Part shown: positions 57,442 to 64,000 of the stretch, piece by piece
Layout: every line of letters starts with the position of its first letter
Position numbering within the stretch: the first letter of the stretch is position 1
Assembly: GCF_009184865.1 (NCBI RefSeq)
Contig: NZ_CP045096.1
Coordinates: 1,550,001 to 1,614,000 of the forward strand
Source of the DNA: Streptomyces phaeolivaceus
GTDB taxonomy: Bacteria; Actinomycetota; Actinomycetes; Streptomycetales; Streptomycetaceae
DNA length: 64,000 nt
Reading direction: 5' to 3'
Notes under the pieces: generated by a model
The model's database searches: none
Seen by the model: the letters and a program-made list of their open reading frames with translations, nothing else
Told to the model about the DNA's origin: nothing
Position numbers and translations under genes: made by a program

Positions 57442-58647
57442 ATGGCCACCGCAGTACGCCCCGCCCCCACCATTCCCCCCACTCACCCCACTCACCCCGC
57501 CCAGCCCGGCCAACCCGTCCTGCCCCGCCCGCACCCCCGTCTCCCCGCCCTCCGCCACCTCGGCCCGAACTGGTACGCCCCGGTCATGGGCACCGCGATC
57601 GTGGCCTCGGCCGGTGCCGGGCTCCCCCTGGACGTCCCGGGACTGCGGACGGCCTGCGCGGCGGTCTGGGCGCTCGCGCTCCTCGCCCTGGTCGCCGTCC
57701 TCGGCGCCCGCGCGCTGCACTGGGCCCACCACCGCGACCAGGCCCGAGCCCACCTCCTCGACCCGGCCGTGGCCCCCTTCCACGGCTGCCTCTCCATGGC
57801 CCTGCTGGCCGTCGGCGGCGGTGCCCTGGTCGTCGGCCGGGACTGGATCGGGACGCGCGCGGCCGTCGCGGTGGACGTCGTGCTCTTCGGCGCCGGGACG
57901 GCCATGGGCGTGGTCGCCGCCGTCGTCGTGCCGTATCTGATGGTGGTCCGGCACCGGATCGAGCCGTCGCAGGTGACGCCCGTCCTGCTGCTCCCCCTCG
58001 TCGCGCCCATGGTCTCCGCCGCGCTCGGCCCGCCGCTCGTCCCGTATCTGCCGCCGGGGCAGGCCCGGCAGACGCTGCTGTTCGGCTGTCTCGCGCTGTT
58101 CGGGCTGAGCCTGCTGGCCACGCTGCTGGTGCTGCCGCTGGTGTTCGGCCGGCTGGTCACGGCGGGGCCGCTGCCGCTCGCCCTCACCCCGAGCCTCTTC
58201 CTGGTCCTGGGCCCCCTCGGGCAGTCGACGACCGCCGCCGGCAACCTCGCCGACGCGGCCCCCGACGCCGTACCGACCCCGTACCCGCGGGGCCTCACCG
58301 CCTTCGCCGTGGTCTACGGCGTCCCCGTCATGGGCTTCGCGCTGCTCTGGCTCGCGCTGGCCGCGGCGATGGTCGTGCGGGCCCGGCGGCGGGGCATGGG
58401 GTTCTCGCTGGGCTGGTGGGCGTTCACGTTCCCGGTCGGCACCTGTGCGACCGGCGCGGAGGGGCTGGCCCGGCACACGGGGCTGGTCGCCCTCGACGTC
58501 CTCGCCGTCGCTCTGTACGTGCTGCTGCTCGCGGCCTGGCTGACGGCCGCCGGGTGCACGGCGCGCGGTCTGGTCAGCGGTGAGCTGCTCGCAGCGCCTC
58601 GCCCAGCACCCGCGGGGCCTCGGCCAACGACGGCCCGTACCAGGTGA
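57442..58647 (+). CDS. TDT-family C4-dicarboxylate/sulfite-type transporter
   Basis: A 401-aa membrane protein with ~10 helices after a Pro-rich N-terminal tail of ~40 residues. It shows the TehA/Mae1-family features GPNWYAPVMGTAIVASAGAG, LGPLGQSTTAAGNLADAAPD and GWWAFTFPVGTCATGAEGLA. Known members move malate, sulfite or tellurite anions. The divergent LysR regulator probably senses the substrate. Its 3' end overlaps the convergent metal-receptor gene by 74 bp. Confidence 0.9.
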   Translation: MATAVRPAPTIPPTHPTHPAQPGQPVLPRPHPRLPALRHLGPNWYAPVMGTAIVASAGAGLPLDVPGLRTACAAVWALALLALVAVLGARALHWAHHRDQARAHLLDPAVAPFHGCLSMALLAVGGGALVVGRDWIGTRAAVAVDVVLFGAGTAMGVVAAVVVPYLMVVRHRIEPSQVTPVLLLPLVAPMVSAALGPPLVPYLPPGQARQTLLFGCLALFGLSLLATLLVLPLVFGRLVTAGPLPLALTPSLFLVLGPLGQSTTAAGNLADAAPDAVPTPYPRGLTAFAVVYGVPVMGFALLWLALAAAMVVRARRRGMGFSLGWWAFTFPVGTCATGAEGLARHTGLVALDVLAVALYVLLLAAWLTAAGCTARGLVSGELLAAPRPAPAGPRPTTARTR

Positions 58648-59383
58648 GATGACGGCCGCTGACCAGGGCGCACGGCAGGCCGGGGAACGCCTCGGGGCCG
58701 TCGTCGGCGGTGAAGAGGTACGGCTCGTCGGGCAGGACCACGACATCGGGGGCGGCGGCCCGCAGTTCCTCGACGGGGATCCGGGGATAGCGTTCCGCGT
58801 GCCCGGTGTACAGATGGTCCACGCCCAGCCGGGCGAGGACGTCACCGGCGAAGGTGTCCCGGCCGAGGACCATCCAGGGGCGGCGCCAGATGGGCACCAC
58901 GGCGGTCGTACGACGGCCGGGCGTCAGCGGTCCGGTCTCCGCCGCGTCCGCGCCCGGCGGCCGGGACCACGCCGACTCCGCCTCGTCCAGCCAGCGTGGC
59001 CGGGACCGGGCCCCGCAGGCGCGCAGCACTCGGTCCAGTTCGGTGAGGGCGCCCGGCACGTCCCGTACCTCGGTGACGAGGACCTCGACGCCGGCCTCCC
59101 GCAGGGCGGTGAGGTCGGGCTCGCGGTTCTCCTCCTCGTTGGCGATGACGAGGTCGGGGGCCAGCCGGGCGATGACCTCGGTCTTGGGGTTCTTGGTCCC
59201 GCCGATCCGGACGACATCAAGATCATCCGGGTGGGCGCACCAGTCGGTGGCCCCCACCAGCACACCGGGCAGCGTCACGGCGACGGCCTCCGTCAGCGAC
59301 GGGACGAGGGAGACGACACGGGGACCGGAGGGCGCGGAGGACAGGGAGGGCACGGAGGACAGGGGGCGCATGGCCGGGCTCAC
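58574..59383 (-). CDS. Helical-backbone metal receptor (BtuF/FhuD-type), no signal peptide
   Basis: A 269-aa protein of the class-III periplasmic-binding fold (PF01497): VVSLVPSLTEAVAVTLPGVL, VGATDWCAHPDDLDVVRIGG, LAPDLVIANEEENREPDLTA and PDVVVLPDEPYLFTADDGPE. Such proteins normally bind cobalamin, heme or siderophores outside the cell, but here no signal peptide or lipobox is seen, so it may act in the cytoplasm. The start GTG 59383 overlaps the XRE-cupin gene's stop by 4 nt (GTGA), so the two are co-translated. Confidence 0.82.
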   Translation of the reverse strand: MSPAMRPLSSVPSLSSAPSGPRVVSLVPSLTEAVAVTLPGVLVGATDWCAHPDDLDVVRIGGTKNPKTEVIARLAPDLVIANEEENREPDLTALREAGVEVLVTEVRDVPGALTELDRVLRACGARSRPRWLDEAESAWSRPPGADAAETGPLTPGRRTTAVVPIWRRPWMVLGRDTFAGDVLARLGVDHLYTGHAERYPRIPVEELRAAAPDVVVLPDEPYLFTADDGPEAFPGLPCALVSGRHLTWYGPSLAEAPRVLGEALRAAHR

Positions 59384-59961
59384 GCGCCCTGCCGGTGCCG
59401 GTCCTCCAGCGCCTCGATGTGGTCCGCGACGGCCACCACGATCACCCGGGTCTCCGGCTCGGTGGCCCGCCAGCGGTGCCGTACGCCACCGGACATGTAC
59501 AGCGTGTCGCCGCGCCCGAGACGATGGGCGCGGCCCTCGGCCTCGACCTCGACGGCGCCCTCGACGACGTACATCAGTTCGTCGTTGCGGTGCTGGACCT
59601 CGCGTCCCTCGTCGTGGTCGCCGGTGAACTCCATGGCGTGCAGCTGGTGGTGACCGCGCACCAGGGAGCGCGAGCAGGAGTCGGGGGGCGTGAAACCGTC
59701 CTCGTCGGCGGCGCGCACGACATCGACGCTGCACGCCGGGTCGGCCGCCGCGAGGAGTTCCACTGCGGTGGTGCCGAGGGCGTCCGCGATGCGGTCCAGG
59801 GAGGGCCTGCTGGGGCGGGCCCGTTCGTTCTCGACCTGGCTCAGGAAGGGGACCGACAGGCCGCTGCGCTCGGCCACGGCGGCGAGGGTGAGCTGCTGTG
59901 CCCGGCGCCGCCGCCGGACGGCCGCGCCCACCCGAAGGGGCTGTTCTTTGTGGTCGCCCAT
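59380..59961 (-). CDS. XRE-cupin transcriptional regulator
   Basis: A 193-aa protein: HTH_3 domain (about 10-66, QLTLAAVAERSGLSVPFLSQ) then a cupin (about 105-180, NDELMYVVEGAVEVEAEGRA, GRGDTLYMSGGVRHRWRA). HTH-cupin regulators sense small metabolites and often control nearby catabolic or transport genes. It precedes and overlaps the metal-receptor gene. Confidence 0.92.
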   Translation of the reverse strand: MGDHKEQPLRVGAAVRRRRRAQQLTLAAVAERSGLSVPFLSQVENERARPSRPSLDRIADALGTTAVELLAAADPACSVDVVRAADEDGFTPPDSCSRSLVRGHHQLHAMEFTGDHDEGREVQHRNDELMYVVEGAVEVEAEGRAHRLGRGDTLYMSGGVRHRWRATEPETRVIVVAVADHIEALEDRHRQGA

Positions 59962-60506
59962 CGCTCCGGCTCCCTCCTTCGCTCGTCGGTCGGCTCGCGG
60001 ACGCCCACCGGGTGGGCTCGCGAACGCTCACAGGTCCGGTTACGGATGCCCACCCGTCCGGTACTCATCGGGCACGTTTCTCCTGAGGAGTTCTCTGCAC
60101 CCTACGCATGTTCGGCAAACCGTTTCATGCGGCCGTCACATCCCTGTAAACCGGCAGGGGGTCCATGCTCACACTTCGCGCCAGTGGCGCCACCGTCGCG
60201 CCCGCCTTCCCGGGGCCTCCGGGCGCGGCACGGCGAGGGGATCCGCCGCCCCGGCGATCGCGTGGGGTGGCCCGTCCGGCACACCCCGTCACCGGATCGC
60301 GTACGCGCGTCCACCTGCCGTCGAAGCCGTCCCGCGCAGCGAGGACACGGTCCGGCCGGACACCGCGACCGCCCTCCACGTCATGAAGCCGTGGAGGGCG
60401 GAACGGAGTTGAGGACGCGAGCGCGGTCCGCCCCACCGGCCGGAGGGCCACGTGACCCGGCGGGTGCGGACCGCCACAGGGTTGTCCGGATCTTTCTCGT
60501 ACGTCA
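59962..60506. other. Long intergenic region
   Basis: No gene supported on either strand. It contains the promoter side of the XRE-cupin gene and, at its far end, the terminator of the minus-strand betaine locus. Nothing else stands out. Confidence 0.5.
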
Positions 60507-60544
60507 GTACGCGACCCCCCGTGTCCGTTCGGGGCGTCGCGTAC
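60507..60544 (-). terminator. Terminator of the betaine transporter locus
   Basis: GTACGCGAC-CCCC ... GGGG-C-GTCGCGTAC, a 9-bp outer stem plus a 4-bp inner stem, 11-48 nt beyond the stop of the chimeric gene (minus strand). Confidence 0.75.
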
Positions 60545-60554
60545 CGGCTGCTTC

Positions 60555-61334
60555 CTACTTCACGGGGGCCATCTCGTCGACGATCCCCGGATGCGCGTCG
60601 ATCCACTTCTCGACGCCCTCGTCCTCCTGACCGCGTCCGGCCTCCTGGATGGCCTGCTCCAGGCTCATCAGCTCGTCCGGGGTCATGTGCCAGTTCTTCA
60701 GCCAGCCGTTCAGCTCGGAGTACTTCTTCGGGAAGCCCTTTCCGGCGAGCGTACGGATCTGGGTGTTCGCGCCCCAGGTCTTCTCGGGGTCGGCGAGCCG
60801 GGTGAGGTCGTACTTGTCGTACGCCCAGTGCGGCGACCAGGGCACGACGGCGATCGGCTCCTTCTTCGCGTAGGCCCGGTCCAGTTCGGCGAGCATCGAA
60901 CTCGTCCCGGCCCTGGTGAGCTTGAGGTCGGACAGCCCGTAGGCGGGCATGACCGTCTTCTCCAGCCGGACCATCTGGCCCGTGCCGGGCTCGATGCCGA
61001 CGATCCGGCCCTTGAACTCGTCCTTGTGCGTGCGCAGATCGTCCATCGTGCGCACGCCCTTGACGTACGACGGGACGGCGATCTCCAGCGAGGTCCTGTC
61101 GTACCAGGCGCCGAGGTCGACGAGGTCGTTCTTGTACTTGTCCCAGTACGACTTCTGCGCGACCGGCAGCCAGGCGTCGAACTCGACGTCGATCTGCCCG
61201 GTGGAGAGCCCGGTGTACAGCGGGCCGATCATGGTCTCGACGACGACCTTGATCAGGTCGACGACCGGCCCGAGGTTGTCGCGCAGCCAGTCGACGCCGT
61301 GGGCGACCCAGTCGCCGATGTGGATCCTAGGCAC
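60555..61334 (-). pseudogene. Permease/binding-protein chimera of a glycine-betaine ABC transporter
   Basis: A 259-aa open frame. The first ~32 residues (MPRIHIGDWVAHGVDWLRDN, LGPVVDLIK) are the start of an OpuA/ProW-type permease. From about residue 37 on (GPLYTGLSTGQIDVEFDAWL, AQKSYWDKYKNDL, IVGIEPGTGQM, VVPWSPHWAYDKYDL) the sequence is an OpuAC/ProX-type betaine-binding protein, lacking its signal peptide and first ~70 residues. An in-frame deletion near 61235 must have removed nearly all of the permease and the front of the binding protein. The product would be cytoplasmic and cannot form a transporter. GTG 61334 overlaps the corrected end of the ATPase gene. Confidence 0.85.
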
Positions 61335-62479
61335 TGGCCTTCACCACCCGTACATGCTTCCCGCGCGGGGCGTCGCACGGCAGGGGCTCGCCCTGCGCGT
61401 CGCCCTCGCCCAGCTGGTCGTGCTGGTCGCCGAGGAAGCCGATCAGCCGGCGCTGGGGGACGACACCGACGGCGGTGCCCTCCCTCGTCGACCACCGCGA
61501 CGGGGTGGGAGAGACGGGCGGCGATCGCGCACAGCTCCGCGAAGGAGGTGTCCGGAGCGGCCGTCTCGCAGCCGCAGTCCGCCTCGTCGCCTCGTACGGC
61601 GGTGTCCATCACGGCCTCGGCGGTGAGCACCCGGGAGCGGTCGACGTCCTGGGTGAAGGAGGCCACGTAGTCGTCGGCGGGACGGATCAGGATGTCCTCG
61701 GCGGTGCCGGTCCGCACGATCCGGCCGTCGCGCATCACGGCGATGCGGTCGCCCAGGCGCATGGCCTCGTTGAGGTCGTGCGTGATGAAGACGATGGTCT
61801 TCTTCAGGGTCTGCTGGAGTTCCAGCAGCTGGTCCTGCATGTCCCGGCGGATCAGCGGGTCGAGCGCGCTGAACGACTCGTCCATCAGCAGCAGATCGGC
61901 GTCGGTGGCGAGGGCGCGGGCCAGGCCCACGCGCTGCTGCATACCGCCGGACAGCTCGTCCGGCCAGGACTTCTCCCAGCCCGCCAGACCGCACAGGGCG
62001 AGCGCCTCGCCGGCCCGCCGCAGCCGCTCGGCGCGCGGAACGCCCTGGACCTCCAGGCCGTACGCGGCGTTCTCCAGGACGCTGCGGTGCGGGAACAGCG
62101 CGAAGTGCTGGAAGACCATGCTGATGCCGTGGGCGCGCACCTCCCGCAGTTCACGGTCGCCGATCTCGGTCAGGTCCCGGCCGCCGAAGCGGACATGGCC
62201 GGCGGTGGGCTCCAGGAGCCCGTTGAGCATGCGCAGCAATGTGGACTTGCCGGACCCGGACAGGCCCATGACGACGAAGATCTGGCCCGGCTCCACCGTG
62301 AAGGAGGCGTCGATCACGGTGGTGGTGGTGCCCTCGGCACGCAGTTCCTCGCGGTCGGCGCCGGACCTCAGCCGGTCCACCGCGTCATCGGGTCGTCGGC
62401 CGAAGACCTTGAACAGGCCCTCGGCTTCGAGTCTGGACGATTCCTTGGCCGGCCCCTCGGCCGACTCCTTGGCTGACAC
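61327..62479 (-). pseudogene. Glycine-betaine ABC transporter ATPase, frameshifted near C-terminus
   Basis: A quaternary-amine uptake ATPase from GTG 62479 (GAGAGG upstream). The nucleotide-binding domain is intact: Walker A VVMGLSGSGKSTLLRM, signature DELSGGMQQRVGLARAL, Walker B LLLMDESFSALDP and ITHDLNEAM. A C-terminal CBS pair follows. At about 61478-61486 one extra C (plus strand) shifts the frame after VAVVDEG. The conserved continuation (EGTAVGVVPQRRLIGFLGDQ) is in the next frame and would stop at 61327. In the present frame translation runs on to 61253 with unrelated sequence. Together with the chimeric downstream gene, the locus is non-functional or strongly altered. Confidence 0.8.
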
Positions 62480-62877
62480 ATGCACCTCTCGGATCGCAAC
62501 GGAACGGCTCGTCTCCCCGCCCCGCAGGTCTGCCGTGGAGCGCGGCGGGATCGGCCCGCCCGGCCGGTGGTCCCGGGGACCCCGGGCCGACGCTGCTCCG
62601 GGGCCGCGCCTGCCCCGGCCCTTCGGGGACAAACGTGACAGTGGCCCGCTTCACAGGGCGTTCACCGCAGGTCAGGGGTGTTCACGGGGTGGGTGCAAGG
62701 GGCGCACGGGGTGCGCGGGGTACGCGGGGTACGCAGGTGGGGGCGTACGGGTGCCACGGACGGTTGCCGAACAGACGCGCGAGGCGGGCGCGAGCCCATG
62801 GCACGGACGGTCGCACGCCCCCGCGCGCGGGGCTCGTCGGGAGCCGGGTGTCGGTGGCGTACGGCATGATGCGGGGC
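62480..62877. other. Intergenic region with GTACG-rich tandem stretch
   Basis: No gene seen. At about 62690-62735 short imperfect tandem units (GCACGGGGTGC, GCGGGGTACGCGGGGTACGC) make a low-complexity tract. Divergent promoters for the betaine ATPase and the exonuclease should lie here, but no clear boxes were identified. Confidence 0.45.
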
Positions 62878-63798
62878 GTGACCCGACGTCTGATGCTCCT
62901 CGACACCGCCTCGTTGTACTTCCGTGCCTACTTCGGGGTGCCGGAATCCGTGAAGGCCCCGGACGGCACCCCGGTGAACGCCGTGCGCGGGCTGCTCGAG
63001 TTCATCGACCGGCTGGTCAAGGACCACCGGCCGACGGACCTGGTCGCGTGCATGGACGCGGACTGGCGGCCACAGTGGCGGGTCGACCTGATCCCCTCCT
63101 ACAAGGCGCACCGTGTGGCCGAGGAGCGCGCGGCCGGGCCGGACGAGGAGGAGGTGCCGGACACGCTGTCGCCGCAGGTGCCGGTCATCGAGGCGGTGCT
63201 CGACGCGCTCGGCATCGCGCGCGTGGGCGTCGCCGGGTACGAGGCGGACGACGTGATCGGCACCTTCACGGCCCTGGCGAAGGACCCGGTCGACATCGTC
63301 ACCGGCGACCGCGATCTGTACCAGCTGGTCGACGACGGGCGCGGCGTGCGGGTGCTCTACCCCCTGAAGGGCGTGGGCACGCTGCAGCTGACCGACGAGG
63401 CGTGGCTGCGGGAGAAGTACGGGGTGGTCGGGCGCGGGTACGCGGATCTGGCGCTGCTGCGCGGCGACCCGAGCGACGGACTGCCCGGGGTGCCCGGTAT
63501 CGGTGAGAAGACGGCGGCGAAGCTGCTCGACCAGTTCGGCGATCTGGCCGGGATCATGGCCGCGGTCGACGACCCGGCGGCGAAGCTCACCCCGTCGCAG
63601 CGCAAGCGGCTGGACGAGGCGCGGCCGTATGTCGCGGTCGCCCCGAAGGTGGTCCTGGTGGCCGCGGACGTACCCTTGCCGGACGTCGACACGGCTCTGC
63701 CGCGCGAACCGCGGGACCCGGCGGCGCTGGAGGCACTCGCGACCCGCTGGGGACTCGGCGGTTCGCTGCAACGGCTGCTCACCACACTGCAGGCGTGA
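62878..63798 (+). CDS. 5'-3' exonuclease (Pol I N-terminal-like)
   Basis: A 306-aa stand-alone flap/5'-3' nuclease of the FEN/PIN superfamily. It shows LMLLDTASLYFRAYFGVPES, VACMDADWRPQWRVDLIPSY (acidic metal ligands), VAGYEADDVIGTFTALA, IVTGDRDLYQLV and the helix-hairpin-helix segment GVPGIGEKTAAKLLDQFGDL. No polymerase domain follows. It acts in RNA-primer or flap removal. The start is taken at GTG 62878; ATG 62866 would add four residues. Confidence 0.92.
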   Translation: MTRRLMLLDTASLYFRAYFGVPESVKAPDGTPVNAVRGLLEFIDRLVKDHRPTDLVACMDADWRPQWRVDLIPSYKAHRVAEERAAGPDEEEVPDTLSPQVPVIEAVLDALGIARVGVAGYEADDVIGTFTALAKDPVDIVTGDRDLYQLVDDGRGVRVLYPLKGVGTLQLTDEAWLREKYGVVGRGYADLALLRGDPSDGLPGVPGIGEKTAAKLLDQFGDLAGIMAAVDDPAAKLTPSQRKRLDEARPYVAVAPKVVLVAADVPLPDVDTALPREPRDPAALEALATRWGLGGSLQRLLTTLQA

Positions 63799-63803
63799 GA
63801 GGG

Positions 63804-63824
63804 ACGCCCCCGTGAGCGGGGCGT
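63804..63824 (+). terminator. Hairpin terminator after the exonuclease
   Basis: ACGCCCC / GGGGCGT, a 7-bp stem with a 7-nt loop, begins 5 nt past the stop. Confidence 0.65.
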
Positions 63825-63937
63825 ACGCCGGAGGGTGGGGTGACACTGCGGTGGTGAGGGCTCTGAGGCGCGATTCACATCGTGAAGTCCTCGCACGCGC
63901 CACGAGCGTGGGGTGCCAACAAGGGGGAGATGATAAC

Positions 63938-63956
63938 TTAGGTAAGCCTTAGCTAG
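63938..63956 (+). promoter_or_regulatory. Iron box (DmdR/IdeR-type operator)
   Basis: TTAGGTAAGCCTTAGCTAG matches the actinobacterial iron-box consensus at 14 of 19 positions. It lies 18 bp before the next start codon, where a DtxR-family repressor would block transcription when iron is plentiful. Confidence 0.8.
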
Positions 63957-63973
63957 GTATTTGGGAGGCCGTC

Positions 63974-64000
63974 ATGGCAGAGCGTCCGGTACGCAGGACC
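63974..64000 (+). CDS. Probable siderophore-interacting protein, N-terminal fragment
   Basis: Only nine codons are in the window (MAERPVRRT), behind GGGAGG. This opening and the iron box directly upstream fit streptomycete siderophore-interacting FAD reductases (SIP), which release iron from imported ferric siderophores. The assignment rests on context and the N-terminal signature alone. Confidence 0.5.

Overview
The window is GC-rich DNA from a Streptomyces-type actinomycete. The evidence is strong third-position GC bias, many GTG starts, Tat and Sec secretory proteins, a MocR regulator, an atypical-HTH/TPR regulator, and a gene order (argR-D-B-J-C, then pheT-pheS, a SpoU methyltransferase, rplT-rpmI-infC and a glnA4-type cluster) that resembles, from memory, the central chromosome of S. 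coelicolor. That synteny was not checked by alignment. No tRNA, rRNA or CRISPR array was seen.

Layout. 1-2370: end of a flavin reductase, a secreted protein with three FMN-attachment repeats, and the flavin transferase ApbE. 2496-7347: arginine operon argC-argJ-argB-argD-argR on the minus strand, every junction overlapping by 4 nt except the last (7 nt gap), with an ArgR box upstream of argC. 7566-9278: an intact IS5-type element beside a frameshifted VOC gene. 9340-19336: mostly ordinary chromosomal genes (HEAT/LRV-like protein with a Cys cluster, DUF5997 protein divergent from a LysR effector domain lacking an HTH, GH51 arabinofuranosidase, a histidine-phosphatase fold without its catalytic histidines, GNAT, MocR/EamA divergent pair, DUF1918).

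19355-27300 is an accessory patch. A glycoside hydrolase-like (GHL10) gene is cut after its last ~110 codons. It is followed by transposase remnants, a PGRP amidase, a peptidoglycan-binding protein and a divergent winged-helix regulator, a cold-shock gene remnant, an unknown 175-aa protein, a small excisionase-like HTH protein, and an alpha/beta hydrolase preceded by a 27-codon upstream ORF containing a perfect palindrome. It ends in a truncated IS701-like transposase next to a full-length GHL10 paralogue.

27328-42517 is core: beta-hydroxyacyl-CoA dehydrogenase, NUDIX, a TPR regulator, a PP2C phosphatase, pheST, an orphan PAS histidine kinase, an RNA methyltransferase, and infC-rpmI-rplT with an apparent AUC start codon and a leader attenuator. 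42687-49437 holds a penicillin-binding-fold serine hydrolase, a mycosin-type protease coupled to a proline-rich membrane protein, a D-threonine-aldolase-like enzyme and a DUF2510 protein. 49482-56151 is a divergent gamma-glutamylation catabolic cluster (glutamine-synthetase-like enzyme, aldehyde dehydrogenase, SDR // GntR regulator, ethanolamine-type permease, class-I amidotransferase hydrolase), most likely for ethanolamine. 56445-59961 carries a LysR/TDT transporter pair and an XRE-cupin regulator with a metal-receptor protein. 60555-62479 is a decayed glycine-betaine ABC transporter: the ATPase is frameshifted, and permease and binding protein are fused by deletion. The window closes with a 5'-3' exonuclease and, behind an iron box, the first codons of a probable siderophore-interacting protein.

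A family of related GC-rich repeats sits at six gene 3' ends across the window, in single-arm and paired inverted forms.
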